From Mangrovibacterium lignilyticum (GTDB lineage Bacteria; Bacteroidota; Bacteroidia; Bacteroidales; Prolixibacteraceae), in NCBI RefSeq assembly GCF_010882175.1, contig NZ_WKLH01000003.1, positions 124,001 to 188,000 of the forward strand: 64,000 nucleotides of DNA, read 5' to 3'. Made by a program: the position numbers and the translations under genes. The notes below the pieces were generated by a model, which worked only from the letters and a program-made list of their open reading frames with translations, was not told the DNA's origin and made no database searches. Shown here piece by piece: positions 27,011 through 36,119 of the stretch; the first letter of the stretch is position 1, and each line of letters opens with the position of its first letter.

Positions 27011-28198
27011 ATGAAACGAATGCTATTGAGCTTGTGCCTGTTATTGTTTATCCTGACCTTAAACGGCCAGTCCGTTTCAGAACTGCGAGCCAAAAAATCG
27101 AATGCAGAAACACAAATTCGTTTAACCAGTTCCTTGTTGGAAGAGGCTCGAAAAAGTGAACAGTCTTCCCTTTCCAAACTACAATTGCTGAATTCACAAA
27201 TCAGTTACCGGAACGAAATTATCGAAAGCATCAATCAGGAAATTGGATTGGTCGATTGGAGTATTTCAAATAACAATGAGATTATTGGGATGCTGCAATC
27301 CGATTTGAAGAGGTTAAAAAAGGAATATGCCTCTATGATTCGTTTTGCGCAAAAGAATAAAAATAGCTACGACATGCTTATTTTTCTGTTTTCAGCAGAA
27401 AGTATGAACCAAGCTTATAAACGTTGGCTTTACTTGCGACAATATGCCAAATACAGGCGTTCTCAGGCTGAGATTATTCATTTGGTGTCTGGAGTAATGG
27501 ATGAGAATCTGGCCAAACTTTCAGAGAGAAAAAAGCTCAAAACGGAGCTTCTAAACGGTAAGCTTGAGGAATTCAGGTTGCTTGAAAAAGAACGGGGGCA
27601 ACAAAACGATTTTGTTGCGACGCTTCAAAAAAAGCAAAAAGATCTAAAACGAAATATCAGGGAACAGCAAAAAATTCAGGATGAACTGAATCGGCAGATT
27701 CAGAAAATTCTGGAAGAAGAAGCCCGGAAGACAGCCGATAAATCCGGTTTTAGCTTGACTCCCGAACAGAAATTAATCGCAGCTGATTTCGAAAAGAACA
27801 AAGGTCGTATGCCATGGCCTGTTGAACGGGGGATAATTACTGAGCATTTCGGAGTACATGCTCATCCGGTTCTCAAGCAAATAAAAGTACGAAGTAATGG
27901 AATTGACATTAGCACAAATGTTGGGGCGAAAGCTCGTGCGGTGTTCGGAGGAGAAGTGAGTCGGGTCTTTGCTATTTCAGGCGGTAATATGGCTGTGATA
28001 ATTCGACATGGGAGCTTTTTAAGCGTTTATTCCAATCTTCGGGAGGTGACGGTCAAGTCGGGTGAAAAAATTGCTCTGAAGCAGGAAATTGGGACGATTT
28101 TCACCGATCAGTCCGATGGAAATACAACAGTCATGAAATTTCAAATCTGGAAAGAAAGTCAAAAGCTCGATCCGGAAGAGTGGATCAGCCAATATTAG
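27011..28198 (+). CDS. EnvC-like murein hydrolase activator with degenerate LytM domain
   Basis: 395 residues: signal peptide (cleavage after LNGQ, about residue 20), a long coiled coil (about 25-245) and a C-terminal LytM/M23 fold beginning WPVERGIITEHFGVHAHPVL. In catalytic M23 enzymes the metal ligands are HxxxD and HxH; here the first His is Asn (RSNGIDIS) and the final motif reads HGSFLSVYSNL, lacking the second His. It is therefore probably a non-catalytic activator of amidases, as EnvC is of AmiA/B at the division septum. It is last in the TPR-DUF4292-envC unit and ends at a terminator. Confidence 0.87.
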   Translation: MKRMLLSLCLLLFILTLNGQSVSELRAKKSNAETQIRLTSSLLEEARKSEQSSLSKLQLLNSQISYRNEIIESINQEIGLVDWSISNNNEIIGMLQSDLKRLKKEYASMIRFAQKNKNSYDMLIFLFSAESMNQAYKRWLYLRQYAKYRRSQAEIIHLVSGVMDENLAKLSERKKLKTELLNGKLEEFRLLEKERGQQNDFVATLQKKQKDLKRNIREQQKIQDELNRQIQKILEEEARKTADKSGFSLTPEQKLIAADFEKNKGRMPWPVERGIITEHFGVHAHPVLKQIKVRSNGIDISTNVGAKARAVFGGEVSRVFAISGGNMAVIIRHGSFLSVYSNLREVTVKSGEKIALKQEIGTIFTDQSDGNTTVMKFQIWKESQKLDPEEWISQY

Positions 28199-28208
28199 GT
28201 AAAAGAAA

Positions 28209-28225
28209 ACCCGCCATAAGCGGGT
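28209..28225. terminator. bidirectional terminator between envC-like and Crp-like genes
   Basis: Perfect 6-bp stem acccgc (28209-28214) / gcgggt (28220-28225), loop cataa, with an A-rich left flank and ctttc on the right. It sits between convergent stops at 28198 and 28232 and can serve both. Confidence 0.8.
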
Positions 28226-28231
28226 CTTTCA

Positions 28232-28933
28232 TTATAAGTTGGCAACTTTCGTTAACGTATTTACATCCAGTAATTTGATTTTTCGCCCTTGAAGCTCAAT
28301 CAAATTATCATGTTTAAATTCCGACAATAACCGAATGACACTTTCAGTAGCTGTGCCAACAATATTAGCCAGCTCTTCTCTGGTCAAGGAGATTTGAAGC
28401 GTATTTGAATTGTCCAATTCGAAGTTTTCTTTCAATAAAATAAGAACCTCGGCCAGTCTTTCCCGGACAGTTTTTTGGGCAATATCTGTAATGTAGTCGT
28501 TTGCTTCGCGCAACTCTTTACAGACGATTTGCAACATGTGGTGCGAGAATTCCCAGTTGTTTTGAATTAAAAACAGTAAAGTTTGATAGGGGATGTGGCA
28601 CAATACCGCCTCTTCGATCACTTTTGACGTAGTACAAGCCAATTCCTGGCTTAGTAAAGACCGGTAAGCAACAATCTCACCTTTTTTGGCAAAACGGATA
28701 ATCTGTTCTTTTCCGTCAATACCGGTTTTATATATTTTCAGAATTCCGCGGGTCACACAATAGAAGCCGGTTAACCGACTTCCCTCCCGGTATATAATGC
28801 TTCCTTTTTTATACAACGAACAGGTTTTGTCGTAATTAAGATGCACAAATTCCTGCTCAGTAAGCTTTTTAAATAATTGGAATCCAGATAAATCACATTC
28901 TTCTTCGCTTGGTCTTTTTAAAGAACTTTTCAT
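28232..28933 (-). CDS. Crp/Fnr-family transcriptional regulator
   Basis: 233 residues. The cyclic-nucleotide-binding-type beta-barrel covers about 35-140 (KGSIIYREGSRLTGFYCVTRG) and the C-terminal winged helix about 160-225 with the recognition segment LTREELANIVGTATESVIRLL. Cysteines occur near residues 13, 37 and 59, but not in the FNR N-terminal arrangement, so an Fe-S sensor is not assured. It is divergent from osmC (about 160 bp between starts), and regulation of osmC or another stress gene is possible. Confidence 0.88.
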   Translation of the reverse strand: MKSSLKRPSEEECDLSGFQLFKKLTEQEFVHLNYDKTCSLYKKGSIIYREGSRLTGFYCVTRGILKIYKTGIDGKEQIIRFAKKGEIVAYRSLLSQELACTTSKVIEEAVLCHIPYQTLLFLIQNNWEFSHHMLQIVCKELREANDYITDIAQKTVRERLAEVLILLKENFELDNSNTLQISLTREELANIVGTATESVIRLLSEFKHDNLIELQGRKIKLLDVNTLTKVANL

Positions 28934-29000
28934 TTACCCTGTTGAATTAATTTTGAATAAATATTCGGTTTAAAATGAGACTAAATATACAATGATACCT

Positions 29001-29008
29001 TATATTTG
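29001..29008 (+). promoter_or_regulatory. putative -7 promoter box for the OsmC-family gene
   Basis: tatatttg matches TAnnTTTG and lies 89 bp before the ATG, in the divergent region shared with the Crp-like gene. No clear -33 box. Confidence 0.35.
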
Positions 29009-29097
29009 TGAAACAAATTATTTAGATAGTTGGATATTTGAAATGTATACAATTATAGGACAAAAATAGTTCAAAAAACAATATAAACTAGTTTGTT

Positions 29098-29514
29098 ATG
29101 AAACACTTTCTTGATTTAGCCTGGAAACAAAATATGGCCTTTGATACAGATATTGATGGACACAAATTGGTGTTTGATGCTGCTGAAGAATCCGGGGGTG
29201 ATAATTTGGGTCCGCGACCTAAAAAATTGATGCTCGCTGCATTGGCCGGATGTACAGGAATGGATGTTATTATGATCCTGAAAAAGATGAAAATAGAGCC
29301 GGAAGGTTTCAATGTAATTGTAGAAGGAGATGTTGCAGATGATCATCCGAAGAAGTATACCAAAATGAAAGTGATTTATCAGTTTAAAGGTGCAAATTTG
29401 CCGATGGATAAACTGGAAAAAGCGGTGAGCTTGTCGGAAGAAAAGTATTGCGGAGTTAGCGCGGTTTATAAAGCAGCGCTCGATCTGACCACCGAAATTC
29501 GTATTGTCGAATAA
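29098..29514 (+). CDS. OsmC/Ohr-family protein
   Basis: 138 residues. The OsmC fold is recognised from GPRPKKLMLAALAGCTGMDVI around residue 40 (split: GPRPKKLMLAALAG, then CTGMDV, holding the first reactive Cys) and EKYCGVSAVYKAAL near residue 120 with the second Cys. These two cysteines reduce organic hydroperoxides in characterised members. It is a single gene with its own terminator, divergent from a Crp-like regulator. Confidence 0.9.
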   Translation: MKHFLDLAWKQNMAFDTDIDGHKLVFDAAEESGGDNLGPRPKKLMLAALAGCTGMDVIMILKKMKIEPEGFNVIVEGDVADDHPKKYTKMKVIYQFKGANLPMDKLEKAVSLSEEKYCGVSAVYKAALDLTTEIRIVE

Positions 29515-29537
29515 ACGTATTGACTGATTATAAATTG

Positions 29538-29562
29538 AAGGAGTCCAAATTTGGGCTCCTTT
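29538..29562 (+). terminator. rho-independent terminator after the OsmC-family gene
   Basis: Nine-bp stem aaggagtcc (29538-29546) / gggctcctt (29553-29561) with one G-T pair, followed by a T tract. It starts 24 bp after the stop. Confidence 0.88.
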
Positions 29563-29677
29563 TTTATTTTGCCCTTCGAATTGTCTGCGAATATATGTTT
29601 GGAGGCATAACTTGTTTGCTATTCAAAAAGTTGGTGGTAAATTGATTGTCTGCTAAAAAACCATTAAAACTAAACGC

Positions 29678-31084
29678 ATGAATAGTCTAAATCGTCGTCA
29701 ATTTTTGAATGCCGCCGGTGCCATAACCGCCGGAACTCTTTTAACTAATCCAATACAAAGTTTTGCCGCCGGAGCCGATTCAAAATTAAAACTCGCATTG
29801 GCTGGAACAGGTATCAGGGGCACCAGTTTTTGGGGAAAGGCTATTGTTGAACGTTACCCGGGCGAAACGGAGTTTGTTGCCTTATTCGATCATAATCCGG
29901 GGAGGTTGGAATACGCCAAAGAATACATGGGAATCGACTGCCTGGTATTTACAGATTTTGAGGCGATGATCAATCAAACAAAACCAGATTACATCATTGT
30001 TACTACGGTAGATGCAACACACCATCAGTTTATAATTAAGGGACTTGAAATGGGGTGCAATGTGATCACTGAAAAGCCAATGACTACTGACGAAGTAAAA
30101 TGTCAGGCTATTTTAGATGCAGAACGCAGAACTGGGAGGAAGGTTATTGTTGGTTTTAATTATCGTTACGGACTTCAATTTACCAAATTAAAGGAGTTGC
30201 TGGTTCAACAGGAGGCTGGACATTTAACTTCGGTTGACTTTCACTGGTACCTAAATACTTATCACGGAGCGTCGTACTTCCGTAGATGGCACGGCGAAAG
30301 GGATAAAGGCGGAACATTGCTGCTACACAAAGCTACCCATCATTTTGATTTGTTGAACTGGTGGATTGACTCGGACCCGATGGAGGTGGTAGCTTTCGGC
30401 TCGTTGGAGCATTACGGCCATAACAACGCCTATCGTGGTGCTAATTGCAGATCGTGTGCTTATACCGATCAATGTAAATTTTATTGGGATATTATGGGCG
30501 AACAGCGCATGGTAGATTTGTATGTGAAGAATGAAAAGTACGATGGTTACATTCGCGATAATTGCCTGTGGCGCAACCGCATTGATATTTACGATAAGAT
30601 GGCTGTACAAATCAAGTATGCCAACAATGTGCAGGTTAGCTACTCGTTGACCACCTATTCTCCCTATGAAGGTTGGCGGATCGCTTTTAACGGGATGGAC
30701 GGGCGTATCGATTCATGGGAGGGTATTCCATGGGAAACAGCTGAAATGGTCAGTCAGTCACAGTTACATGCAGCAGAAATGAGTCAAAATAGGAACGAAC
30801 ACCCCGAGGAATACGATGAAATAATGGTGATGAAGAATTGGGAGGATTACAAGTTGGTTAAAGTACCCAAAGTGCGCGGCGGCCATGGTGGTGGAGATGT
30901 TCGGCTTCAGGATAAGATTTTTAAGGATCCGAATATGGCAGATCCCTACAGACATTCGGCCGGAACCCGTGATGGAGCCATGTCAATTTTAATTGGAATT
31001 GCTGCCCGCAAAAGCATAGAGGAAGGGCGCACGGTGAAGATTGAGGAATTGACAGATTTACCGGTTCTAGCCTTAAGACCATAA
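29678..31084 (+). CDS. Tat-exported Gfo/Idh/MocA-family oxidoreductase
   Basis: 468 residues. A twin-arginine signal (NRRQFLNAAGAITAGTLL) opens the protein. The Rossmann part follows (LKLALAGTGIRGTSFW, about residue 40), then the conserved ITEKPM (about 130) and the Gfo/Idh/MocA C-terminal sheet. A Cys-rich insert, ANCRSCAYTDQCKFYW (about residue 255), is unusual and could bind metal or form disulfides. Members act on sugars or glycosides with NAD(P). The substrate is not deducible and no sugar genes are adjacent. Confidence 0.87.
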   Translation: MNSLNRRQFLNAAGAITAGTLLTNPIQSFAAGADSKLKLALAGTGIRGTSFWGKAIVERYPGETEFVALFDHNPGRLEYAKEYMGIDCLVFTDFEAMINQTKPDYIIVTTVDATHHQFIIKGLEMGCNVITEKPMTTDEVKCQAILDAERRTGRKVIVGFNYRYGLQFTKLKELLVQQEAGHLTSVDFHWYLNTYHGASYFRRWHGERDKGGTLLLHKATHHFDLLNWWIDSDPMEVVAFGSLEHYGHNNAYRGANCRSCAYTDQCKFYWDIMGEQRMVDLYVKNEKYDGYIRDNCLWRNRIDIYDKMAVQIKYANNVQVSYSLTTYSPYEGWRIAFNGMDGRIDSWEGIPWETAEMVSQSQLHAAEMSQNRNEHPEEYDEIMVMKNWEDYKLVKVPKVRGGHGGGDVRLQDKIFKDPNMADPYRHSAGTRDGAMSILIGIAARKSIEEGRTVKIEELTDLPVLALRP

Positions 31085-31101
31085 CAGAAATAAAAACAGA
31101 T

Positions 31102-31126
31102 AAGGATTTGCACACTGCAGATCCTT
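31102..31126 (+). terminator. rho-independent terminator after the Gfo/Idh/MocA gene
   Basis: Eleven-bp stem aaggatttgca (31102-31112) / tgcagatcctt (31116-31126) with one G-T wobble, loop cac, followed by a run of T. It begins 17 bp after the stop. Confidence 0.9.
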
Positions 31127-31179
31127 TTTTTATGCTTTAATACTGCTAAATTTGATATACAATAGAAAATGAAGACATC

Positions 31180-32541
31180 ATGAAAGCCATTAATCCATTT
31201 ACAGGAAAGATATGCGGAATCTACCCCAAGCACAACGAGAAAGAAGTTAATCAGATCATCAATCAGGTTGATTTAGCCTATAAAAGTTGGCGGGCAAGTG
31301 ATTGTTCAGAGCGGTCAGCTTTCTTGTTCAGGCTGGGCGAATTGTTGTTGGAAAAGGAAGATTGGCTTTCGGATATCATCACCTCAGAAATGGGAAAATT
31401 GAAAAAAGAGTCTCTGGCTGAAGTTCGGAAATGTGCCTGGGTTTGCCGGTATTACGCCGAACATGCTCCAGAATTTCTGGCTAGCGAGTCTATCCAAACT
31501 GAATCAAGCCAGGCATTTGTCAGTTACCAACCAATTGGAACTGTTTTAGCTGTGATGCCCTGGAACTTTCCTTTTTGGCAGGTTTTCCGTTTTTTGGCGC
31601 CAACGCTGATGGCTGGAAATACCGGATTACTGAAACATGCCAGCAATGTTCCGGGATGTGCTTTGGCCATTGAGCAACTGGTGGAGGAAGCAGGCTTCCC
31701 TGAAAATGTTTTTCGGACTATTTTAGTTGGCGGATCTGAGGTCAAAGCTATTATTGGCAATACGAAGGTGAAAGCGGTGACCTTAACCGGAAGTACTCCA
31801 GCTGGAAAATCGGTAGCTGCAGCAGCAGGTGCGGTATTGAAAAAAACAGTACTAGAGTTGGGAGGCAGCGATCCGTACCTTATTTTGGAAGATGCAGATG
31901 TGCAAGAAGCGGCACGCTTGTGTGCTGCCGGTCGTTTGCTGAACGCCGGTCAAAGCTGTATTGGTGCGAAGCGATTTATCGTTATGGATTCGGTTTATGA
32001 GGCCTTTAAAGCTGAGCTTTTACGACACATGGAATCGGCAAGGTATGGAAATCCGAAGGATGAAACGACTTCCATCGGTCCAATGGCAAGGCTCGATTTA
32101 CGGGATGAATTGCATGAACAGGTAGTAAAAAGCATCCAATTGGGAGCCAAGTTGCTTTGCGGAGGGTATATTCCGGACGGAGAAGCTGCCTTTTATCCGG
32201 CAACCGTACTCGAGAATGTTCAAAAAGGAATGCCTGCTTATCACGAAGAGTTGTTTGGACCGGTAGCAGCGCTTTTCCGTGTTAAAAGCCACGATGAGGC
32301 TATTTCTGTAGCGAATGATACCGTTTTTGGACTTGGAGGGGCCATCTTTACCCAAAACACGGAAAATGCGAAACTACTGGCCGAAAAGGGCCTTGAAGCG
32401 GGTTGTGTTTTTATCAATGATTTTGTGAAGTCTGATCCCCGGTTACCGTTCGGTGGAGTGAAGGAAAGTGGTTACGGTCGGGAATTATCGTTGTTGGGAA
32501 TTCGCGAGTTTGTCAATGCTAAAACGATCGTTATTAAATGA
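31180..32541 (+). CDS. NAD(P)-dependent aldehyde dehydrogenase, succinate-semialdehyde type
   Basis: 453 residues. ALDH superfamily: AVMPWNFPFWQVFR (about 120-133), TGSTPAGKSVA, the general-base motif LELGGSDPYLIL and the catalytic cysteine in NAGQSCIGAKRF (about residue 255). NAGQxC and the short length resemble GabD/Sad-like succinate-semialdehyde dehydrogenases, but specificity is inferred. It is monocistronic; the terminator just upstream isolates it from the oxidoreductase. Its last 8 bp overlap the convergent gene at 32534. Confidence 0.9.
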   Translation: MKAINPFTGKICGIYPKHNEKEVNQIINQVDLAYKSWRASDCSERSAFLFRLGELLLEKEDWLSDIITSEMGKLKKESLAEVRKCAWVCRYYAEHAPEFLASESIQTESSQAFVSYQPIGTVLAVMPWNFPFWQVFRFLAPTLMAGNTGLLKHASNVPGCALAIEQLVEEAGFPENVFRTILVGGSEVKAIIGNTKVKAVTLTGSTPAGKSVAAAAGAVLKKTVLELGGSDPYLILEDADVQEAARLCAAGRLLNAGQSCIGAKRFIVMDSVYEAFKAELLRHMESARYGNPKDETTSIGPMARLDLRDELHEQVVKSIQLGAKLLCGGYIPDGEAAFYPATVLENVQKGMPAYHEELFGPVAALFRVKSHDEAISVANDTVFGLGGAIFTQNTENAKLLAEKGLEAGCVFINDFVKSDPRLPFGGVKESGYGRELSLLGIREFVNAKTIVIK

Positions 32542-32824
32542 AATTTCGGGCAAACCATCCGAAGGCGACAATAAACAGTACGATTGAAAGAACCAACATA
32601 CTTTTTTCGAGCCGGCTTTGTCGTTTGAGGTCTGCTTTGATTTGTTTCATAATTCGTTGCTTATCGGCTTCAGATCCTTCTTTGTATTTCAACTCTAAAT
32701 GCGATCCAAAATGAATAAAACCTTCTTCATTTTCTCCAAAATGCTTCCTTTTCCTGACTGGATTCCTGTTTGCCTTTAAGCGGGAAATCATGTCGGCAAT
32801 GTGACCTGCACCTCCTTCAAACAT
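32534..32824 (-). CDS. small membrane protein, unknown function
   Basis: 96 residues: a basic/polar N-terminal two-thirds (ANRNPVRKRKHFGENEEGF, then ELKYKEGSEADKQRIMKQIK) and one C-terminal transmembrane helix (SMLVLSIVLFIVAFGWFARNFI). The topology is that of a tail-anchored inner-membrane protein. I recall similar small proteins in Bacteroidota but no named family. It converges with the aldehyde dehydrogenase, overlapping it by 8 bp. Confidence 0.65.
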   Translation of the reverse strand: MFEGGAGHIADMISRLKANRNPVRKRKHFGENEEGFIHFGSHLELKYKEGSEADKQRIMKQIKADLKRQSRLEKSMLVLSIVLFIVAFGWFARNFI

Positions 32825-32939
32825 AATATTTTGATTTAAAAAGTTAGCTTTTAACTAAGTTACAACAATGGATTTTAAATTACAATTATGTTGAGATTGT
32901 TTTGCTGCGGCACAGAGAAATTGATTTTGTTTTAACAGA

Positions 32940-33428
32940 TCAGCGGGTTGCGCTGATGAATAAGCTCTCGAGTGTTTTCGTTCTGAATTCGAATATCTGT
33001 TTCAGCTGTCTTTTCACAAAAAAAGAATGTGCCAGGTGCCCTAAAAGGCCAAATGGAAGTTTGTAGGATACTTTATCCTTCATTAGAATACCATCAGTTT
33101 CTTGCTGAAAAAAATGCTCGTGATGCCACATTAGGTAGGGGCCAAATCGTTGTTCATCAACAAAAAAGGAAGGAGGTACAGATTCCGTAATTTCTGTTAC
33201 CCAATTTGTTTTTATGCCGGGAAGCGGCGATAATTTATAAGTGATCATCTGTCCTTTGTACATGGAATCCGGTCTGCCTGAGCTTATTTCAAATTTCATG
33301 TGAGCCGGCGTCATCTTACAGAGGTTTTCAGGTGATGAGAAAAACGCCCAGGCTTCCGCTAATGAAATGGGTAGTCGTTGTTCTGTTTCTAATGTATAAA
33401 TGCCGGAGTGGTAACGAAATTTGATCAT
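32940..33428 (-). CDS. SRPBCC-family protein (START/polyketide-cyclase-like fold)
   Basis: 162 residues. The pattern LETEQRLPISLAEAWAFFSSPENLCKMTP (strand, then the helix typical of this fold), MYKGQMITYKL and WHHEHFFQQ fit SRPBCC ligand-binding proteins, as in COG4276. The fold is a helix-grip with a hydrophobic cavity; the ligand is unknown. It stands alone, with about 110 bp to the gene at 32534-32824 on the same strand. Confidence 0.78.
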   Translation of the reverse strand: MIKFRYHSGIYTLETEQRLPISLAEAWAFFSSPENLCKMTPAHMKFEISSGRPDSMYKGQMITYKLSPLPGIKTNWVTEITESVPPSFFVDEQRFGPYLMWHHEHFFQQETDGILMKDKVSYKLPFGLLGHLAHSFFVKRQLKQIFEFRTKTLESLFISATR

Positions 33429-33633
33429 GTTTACTCAATTAAATGGTTGATAAGAAAACAAGTTCCAGTCTATTTTGTTTAACTATTATAGTCAATAATG
33501 AAACATAAATATCGTCTCTCAAAACCATCTTCAACAAGAAAAGAGAAAAAGAATAAGTATTTTTTTACAAAGCTTGAACCTTTCTAATCAACTTGTTGTT
33601 TTGGTGTTATAGTTCGATGTTCAAGTAGAAAAG

Positions 33634-33747
33634 ATGAGGTCGAGAGAAAAGGTACAGAGATTTAAAGAGATGAAGAGAGAGAACGTCGAACTTGTTACAA
33701 AATTGATAAAAATATTATCTACGCAGATAGATTCAGGTTTAGTTTAG
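33634..33747 (+). CDS. possible small protein of 37 residues
   Basis: ATG at 33634 to TAG at 33745-33747, in a 500-bp gap otherwise without genes. The product (start MRSREKVQRFKEMKRENVEL, end IDSGLV) is basic and would form a continuous amphipathic helix. A strong plus-strand terminator begins 20 bp after the stop, and no other plus-strand gene lies upstream to need it. That, the clean frame and the residue pattern suggest a real small gene or a small RNA with a coding part. No family recognised; no convincing promoter box found. Confidence 0.42.
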   Translation: MRSREKVQRFKEMKRENVELVTKLIKILSTQIDSGLV

Positions 33748-33767
33748 GTTTAGTTGGTTTATTAGTG

Positions 33768-33798
33768 AAAAGGGTTCGTTTTACCAAACGAGCCTTTT
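33768..33798 (+). terminator. rho-independent terminator, plus-strand orientation
   Basis: About 12-bp stem: left arm aaaagggttcgttt, right arm aaacgagcctttt, with two wobble pairs, followed by a T run. The orientation does not suit the flanking minus-strand genes; it fits a transcript covering 33634-33747. Confidence 0.82.
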
Positions 33799-33811
33799 TT
33801 TTGTATAAAAA

Positions 33812-33839
33812 AAACCGCTCTTGCGTACAAAAGCGGTTT
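33812..33839 (-). terminator. rho-independent terminator of metG
   Basis: Perfect 8-bp stem aaaccgct (33812-33819) / agcggttt (33832-33839). On the minus strand it is followed by a T run (top-strand a's before 33812). It lies about 95 bp past the metG stop. Confidence 0.8.
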
Positions 33840-33933
33840 CGTATATGTAGAGTAAATTGCCGATCTGCAGAGCAGTACTGCAATTTACAGAAGCGTCACC
33901 AACAAGAGTTGGCAACGACTGTCTTATTTCATT

Positions 33934-35967
33934 TTATCGGATCTCAGACCCGTTTTTAACCTTGATTTCCGGAGAAATAAACTTCAGACTACCATCGGCA
34001 TCTTCAGCCATCAAAATCATGCCCTGAGACTCGATTCCACGCAATTTGCGAGGCTCCAGATTTACCAGTACCGATACTTGCTTGCCAATGATTTCTTCCG
34101 CTTTATAATATTCTGCAATGCCTGAGACGACGGTACGCTTGTCAATGCCGGTATCCAGCAGAATTTTCATCAGCTTTTTGGTTTTAGCAACCGGTTCAGC
34201 CTCCAGAATTGTGGCTGTTCGAATATCCATTTTCATGAAATCGTCGAAGGTGCAGTTTTCTTTGGCCGGCTTGGCCACGGCTTCAGCAGCTTGATTGGCC
34301 TTTTTTGTAGCCAGTAACTTCTGTACCTGTGCCTCAATGGTTTCATCTTCAATCTTTTCAAACAGCAATTCCGGTTTATTTGTCAAATGACCTGCAGGCA
34401 ACAAATCAGTTCGTCCCAGTTCGCTCCAATCCAGTTTTTCCAAATTGATGAATCCACGCAGTTTGGTCATACTGAATGGCAGGAAGGGTTCCAGCATGAT
34501 GGTCAGGTTAGCGGTAATCTGCAAACAGATATTCATAACCGTTTTTACACGTTCCGGGTCCGTTTTAACGACTTTCCACGGCTCTTCGTCGGCCAGGTAC
34601 TTATTACCCAGACGAGCTAAATCCATGGCTAATTTCAATGCTTCGCGGAAACGATAGCTTTCGATACTTTTTTCCACATCAGCCTTCAGTTTGGCAATTT
34701 CAGCCAAGGCGGCTTGGTCAACTTCGTTGGTTTCGCCTAAAGCAGGAATTTCGCCGTTATAATATTTTTGAGTCAGCACCAGTGCGCGGTTAACGAAGTT
34801 ACCTAACACAGCAACCAACTCGTTATTATTGCGGGCCTGGTAGTCTTTCCAGGTGAAGTCGTTATCTTTTGTTTCCGGCGCGTTAGCAGTTAATGTGTAT
34901 TTCAGCACATCTTCTTTGCCGGGGAATTCTTCCAAATATTCGTGCAACCAAACGGCCCAGTTACGTGAAGTTGATATTTTATCACCTTCGAGATTCAGGA
35001 ACTCATTAGCCGGAACGTTTTCGGGCAGAATGTAGCTTCCTTCAGCCTTTAACATGGCCGGGAAAATGATGCAGTGAAATACGATATTGTCTTTTCCGAT
35101 GAAGTGTACCATTTTACACTCTTCATCTTTCCAGTATTTTTCCCAATCCGGAGTCAGTTCTTTCGTAGCCGAAATATAACCGATTGGCGCGTCGAACCAA
35201 ACGTACAACACTTTACCTTCACCACCTTTTACCGGAACAGGCACCCCCCAATTCAGGTCGCGTGTTACAGCGCGAGGTTGCAGGCCACTGTCGATCCAGC
35301 TTTTACATTGCCCGTAAACGTTACTTTTCCATTCTTTGTGGCCTTCCAGAATCCATTCTTTTAACCAGGGCTCGTACTCATCGAGTGGCAGGTACCAGTG
35401 TTTGGTTTCTTTCAACACCGGGGTGTTTCCGCTAATCATCGATTTTGGGCTGATGAGTTCGGTTGGGCTGAGCGAAGTACCGCAGCTCTCGCATTGGTCG
35501 CCGTAAGCATTTTCGAACGAGCATTTCGGGCAAGTACCTACAATGTAGCGGTCGGCCAGGAATTGCTTGTTTTCCTCGTCGTAATATTGTTCGGAAGTTT
35601 GCTCAACAAACTTGCCTTTGTTGTATAGTGTTTTGAAGAATTCGGATGCTGTTTCGTGATGAACAGGAGCACTCGTGCGAGAATATACGTCGAACGAAAT
35701 TCCGAATTTGGCAAATGATTCTTTAATGATGCCGTGATACTTATCTACAATATCCTGGGGAGTAACACCTTCATTTTTAGCTTTTAGGGTGATTGGAACT
35801 CCATGTTCATCTGATCCGCCGATGAACAGCACATCCTGATTTTTCAAACGCAGGTAGCGTGCGTAAATGTCAGCGGGAACATAGACTCCGGCCAAATGGC
35901 CAATGTGAACCGGGCCGTTGGCGTAGGGCAGGGCCGATGTGATTAAAGTACGTTTAAAATCAGTCAT
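33934..35967 (-). CDS. metG: methionine--tRNA ligase
   Basis: 677 residues. Class I synthetase with [14 protein letters not shown] (HIGH signature, about residue 15-28), the zinc motif [17 protein letters not shown] (about 143-159) and KISTSRNWA as the KMSKS counterpart (about 330). The C-terminal 100 residues ([17 protein letters not shown] onwards) form the EMAP/Trbp111-type tRNA-binding domain that dimerises the long bacterial form. It charges initiator and elongator tRNA-Met. Monocistronic. Confidence 0.97.
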   Translation of the reverse strand: MTDFKRTLITSALPYANGPVHIGHLAGVYVPADIYARYLRLKNQDVLFIGGSDEHGVPITLKAKNEGVTPQDIVDKYHGIIKESFAKFGISFDVYSRTSAPVHHETASEFFKTLYNKGKFVEQTSEQYYDEENKQFLADRYIVGTCPKCSFENAYGDQCESCGTSLSPTELISPKSMISGNTPVLKETKHWYLPLDEYEPWLKEWILEGHKEWKSNVYGQCKSWIDSGLQPRAVTRDLNWGVPVPVKGGEGKVLYVWFDAPIGYISATKELTPDWEKYWKDEECKMVHFIGKDNIVFHCIIFPAMLKAEGSYILPENVPANEFLNLEGDKISTSRNWAVWLHEYLEEFPGKEDVLKYTLTANAPETKDNDFTWKDYQARNNNELVAVLGNFVNRALVLTQKYYNGEIPALGETNEVDQAALAEIAKLKADVEKSIESYRFREALKLAMDLARLGNKYLADEEPWKVVKTDPERVKTVMNICLQITANLTIMLEPFLPFSMTKLRGFINLEKLDWSELGRTDLLPAGHLTNKPELLFEKIEDETIEAQVQKLLATKKANQAAEAVAKPAKENCTFDDFMKMDIRTATILEAEPVAKTKKLMKILLDTGIDKRTVVSGIAEYYKAEEIIGKQVSVLVNLEPRKLRGIESQGMILMAEDADGSLKFISPEIKVKNGSEIR

Positions 35968-36119
35968 TACACGAAAATTTATTCAAGGCGACAAAGATAA
36001 GCTAAATTTTGAGTTGGAGGAAAAACCGGGAACGACAGGTTTAAAGTTCTTCGGTAAAAAACCTACAAGTAACATTTATGGAATAGTTGTGTTGTTGCAT
36101 TCCATCGTTTTTGATTCAG

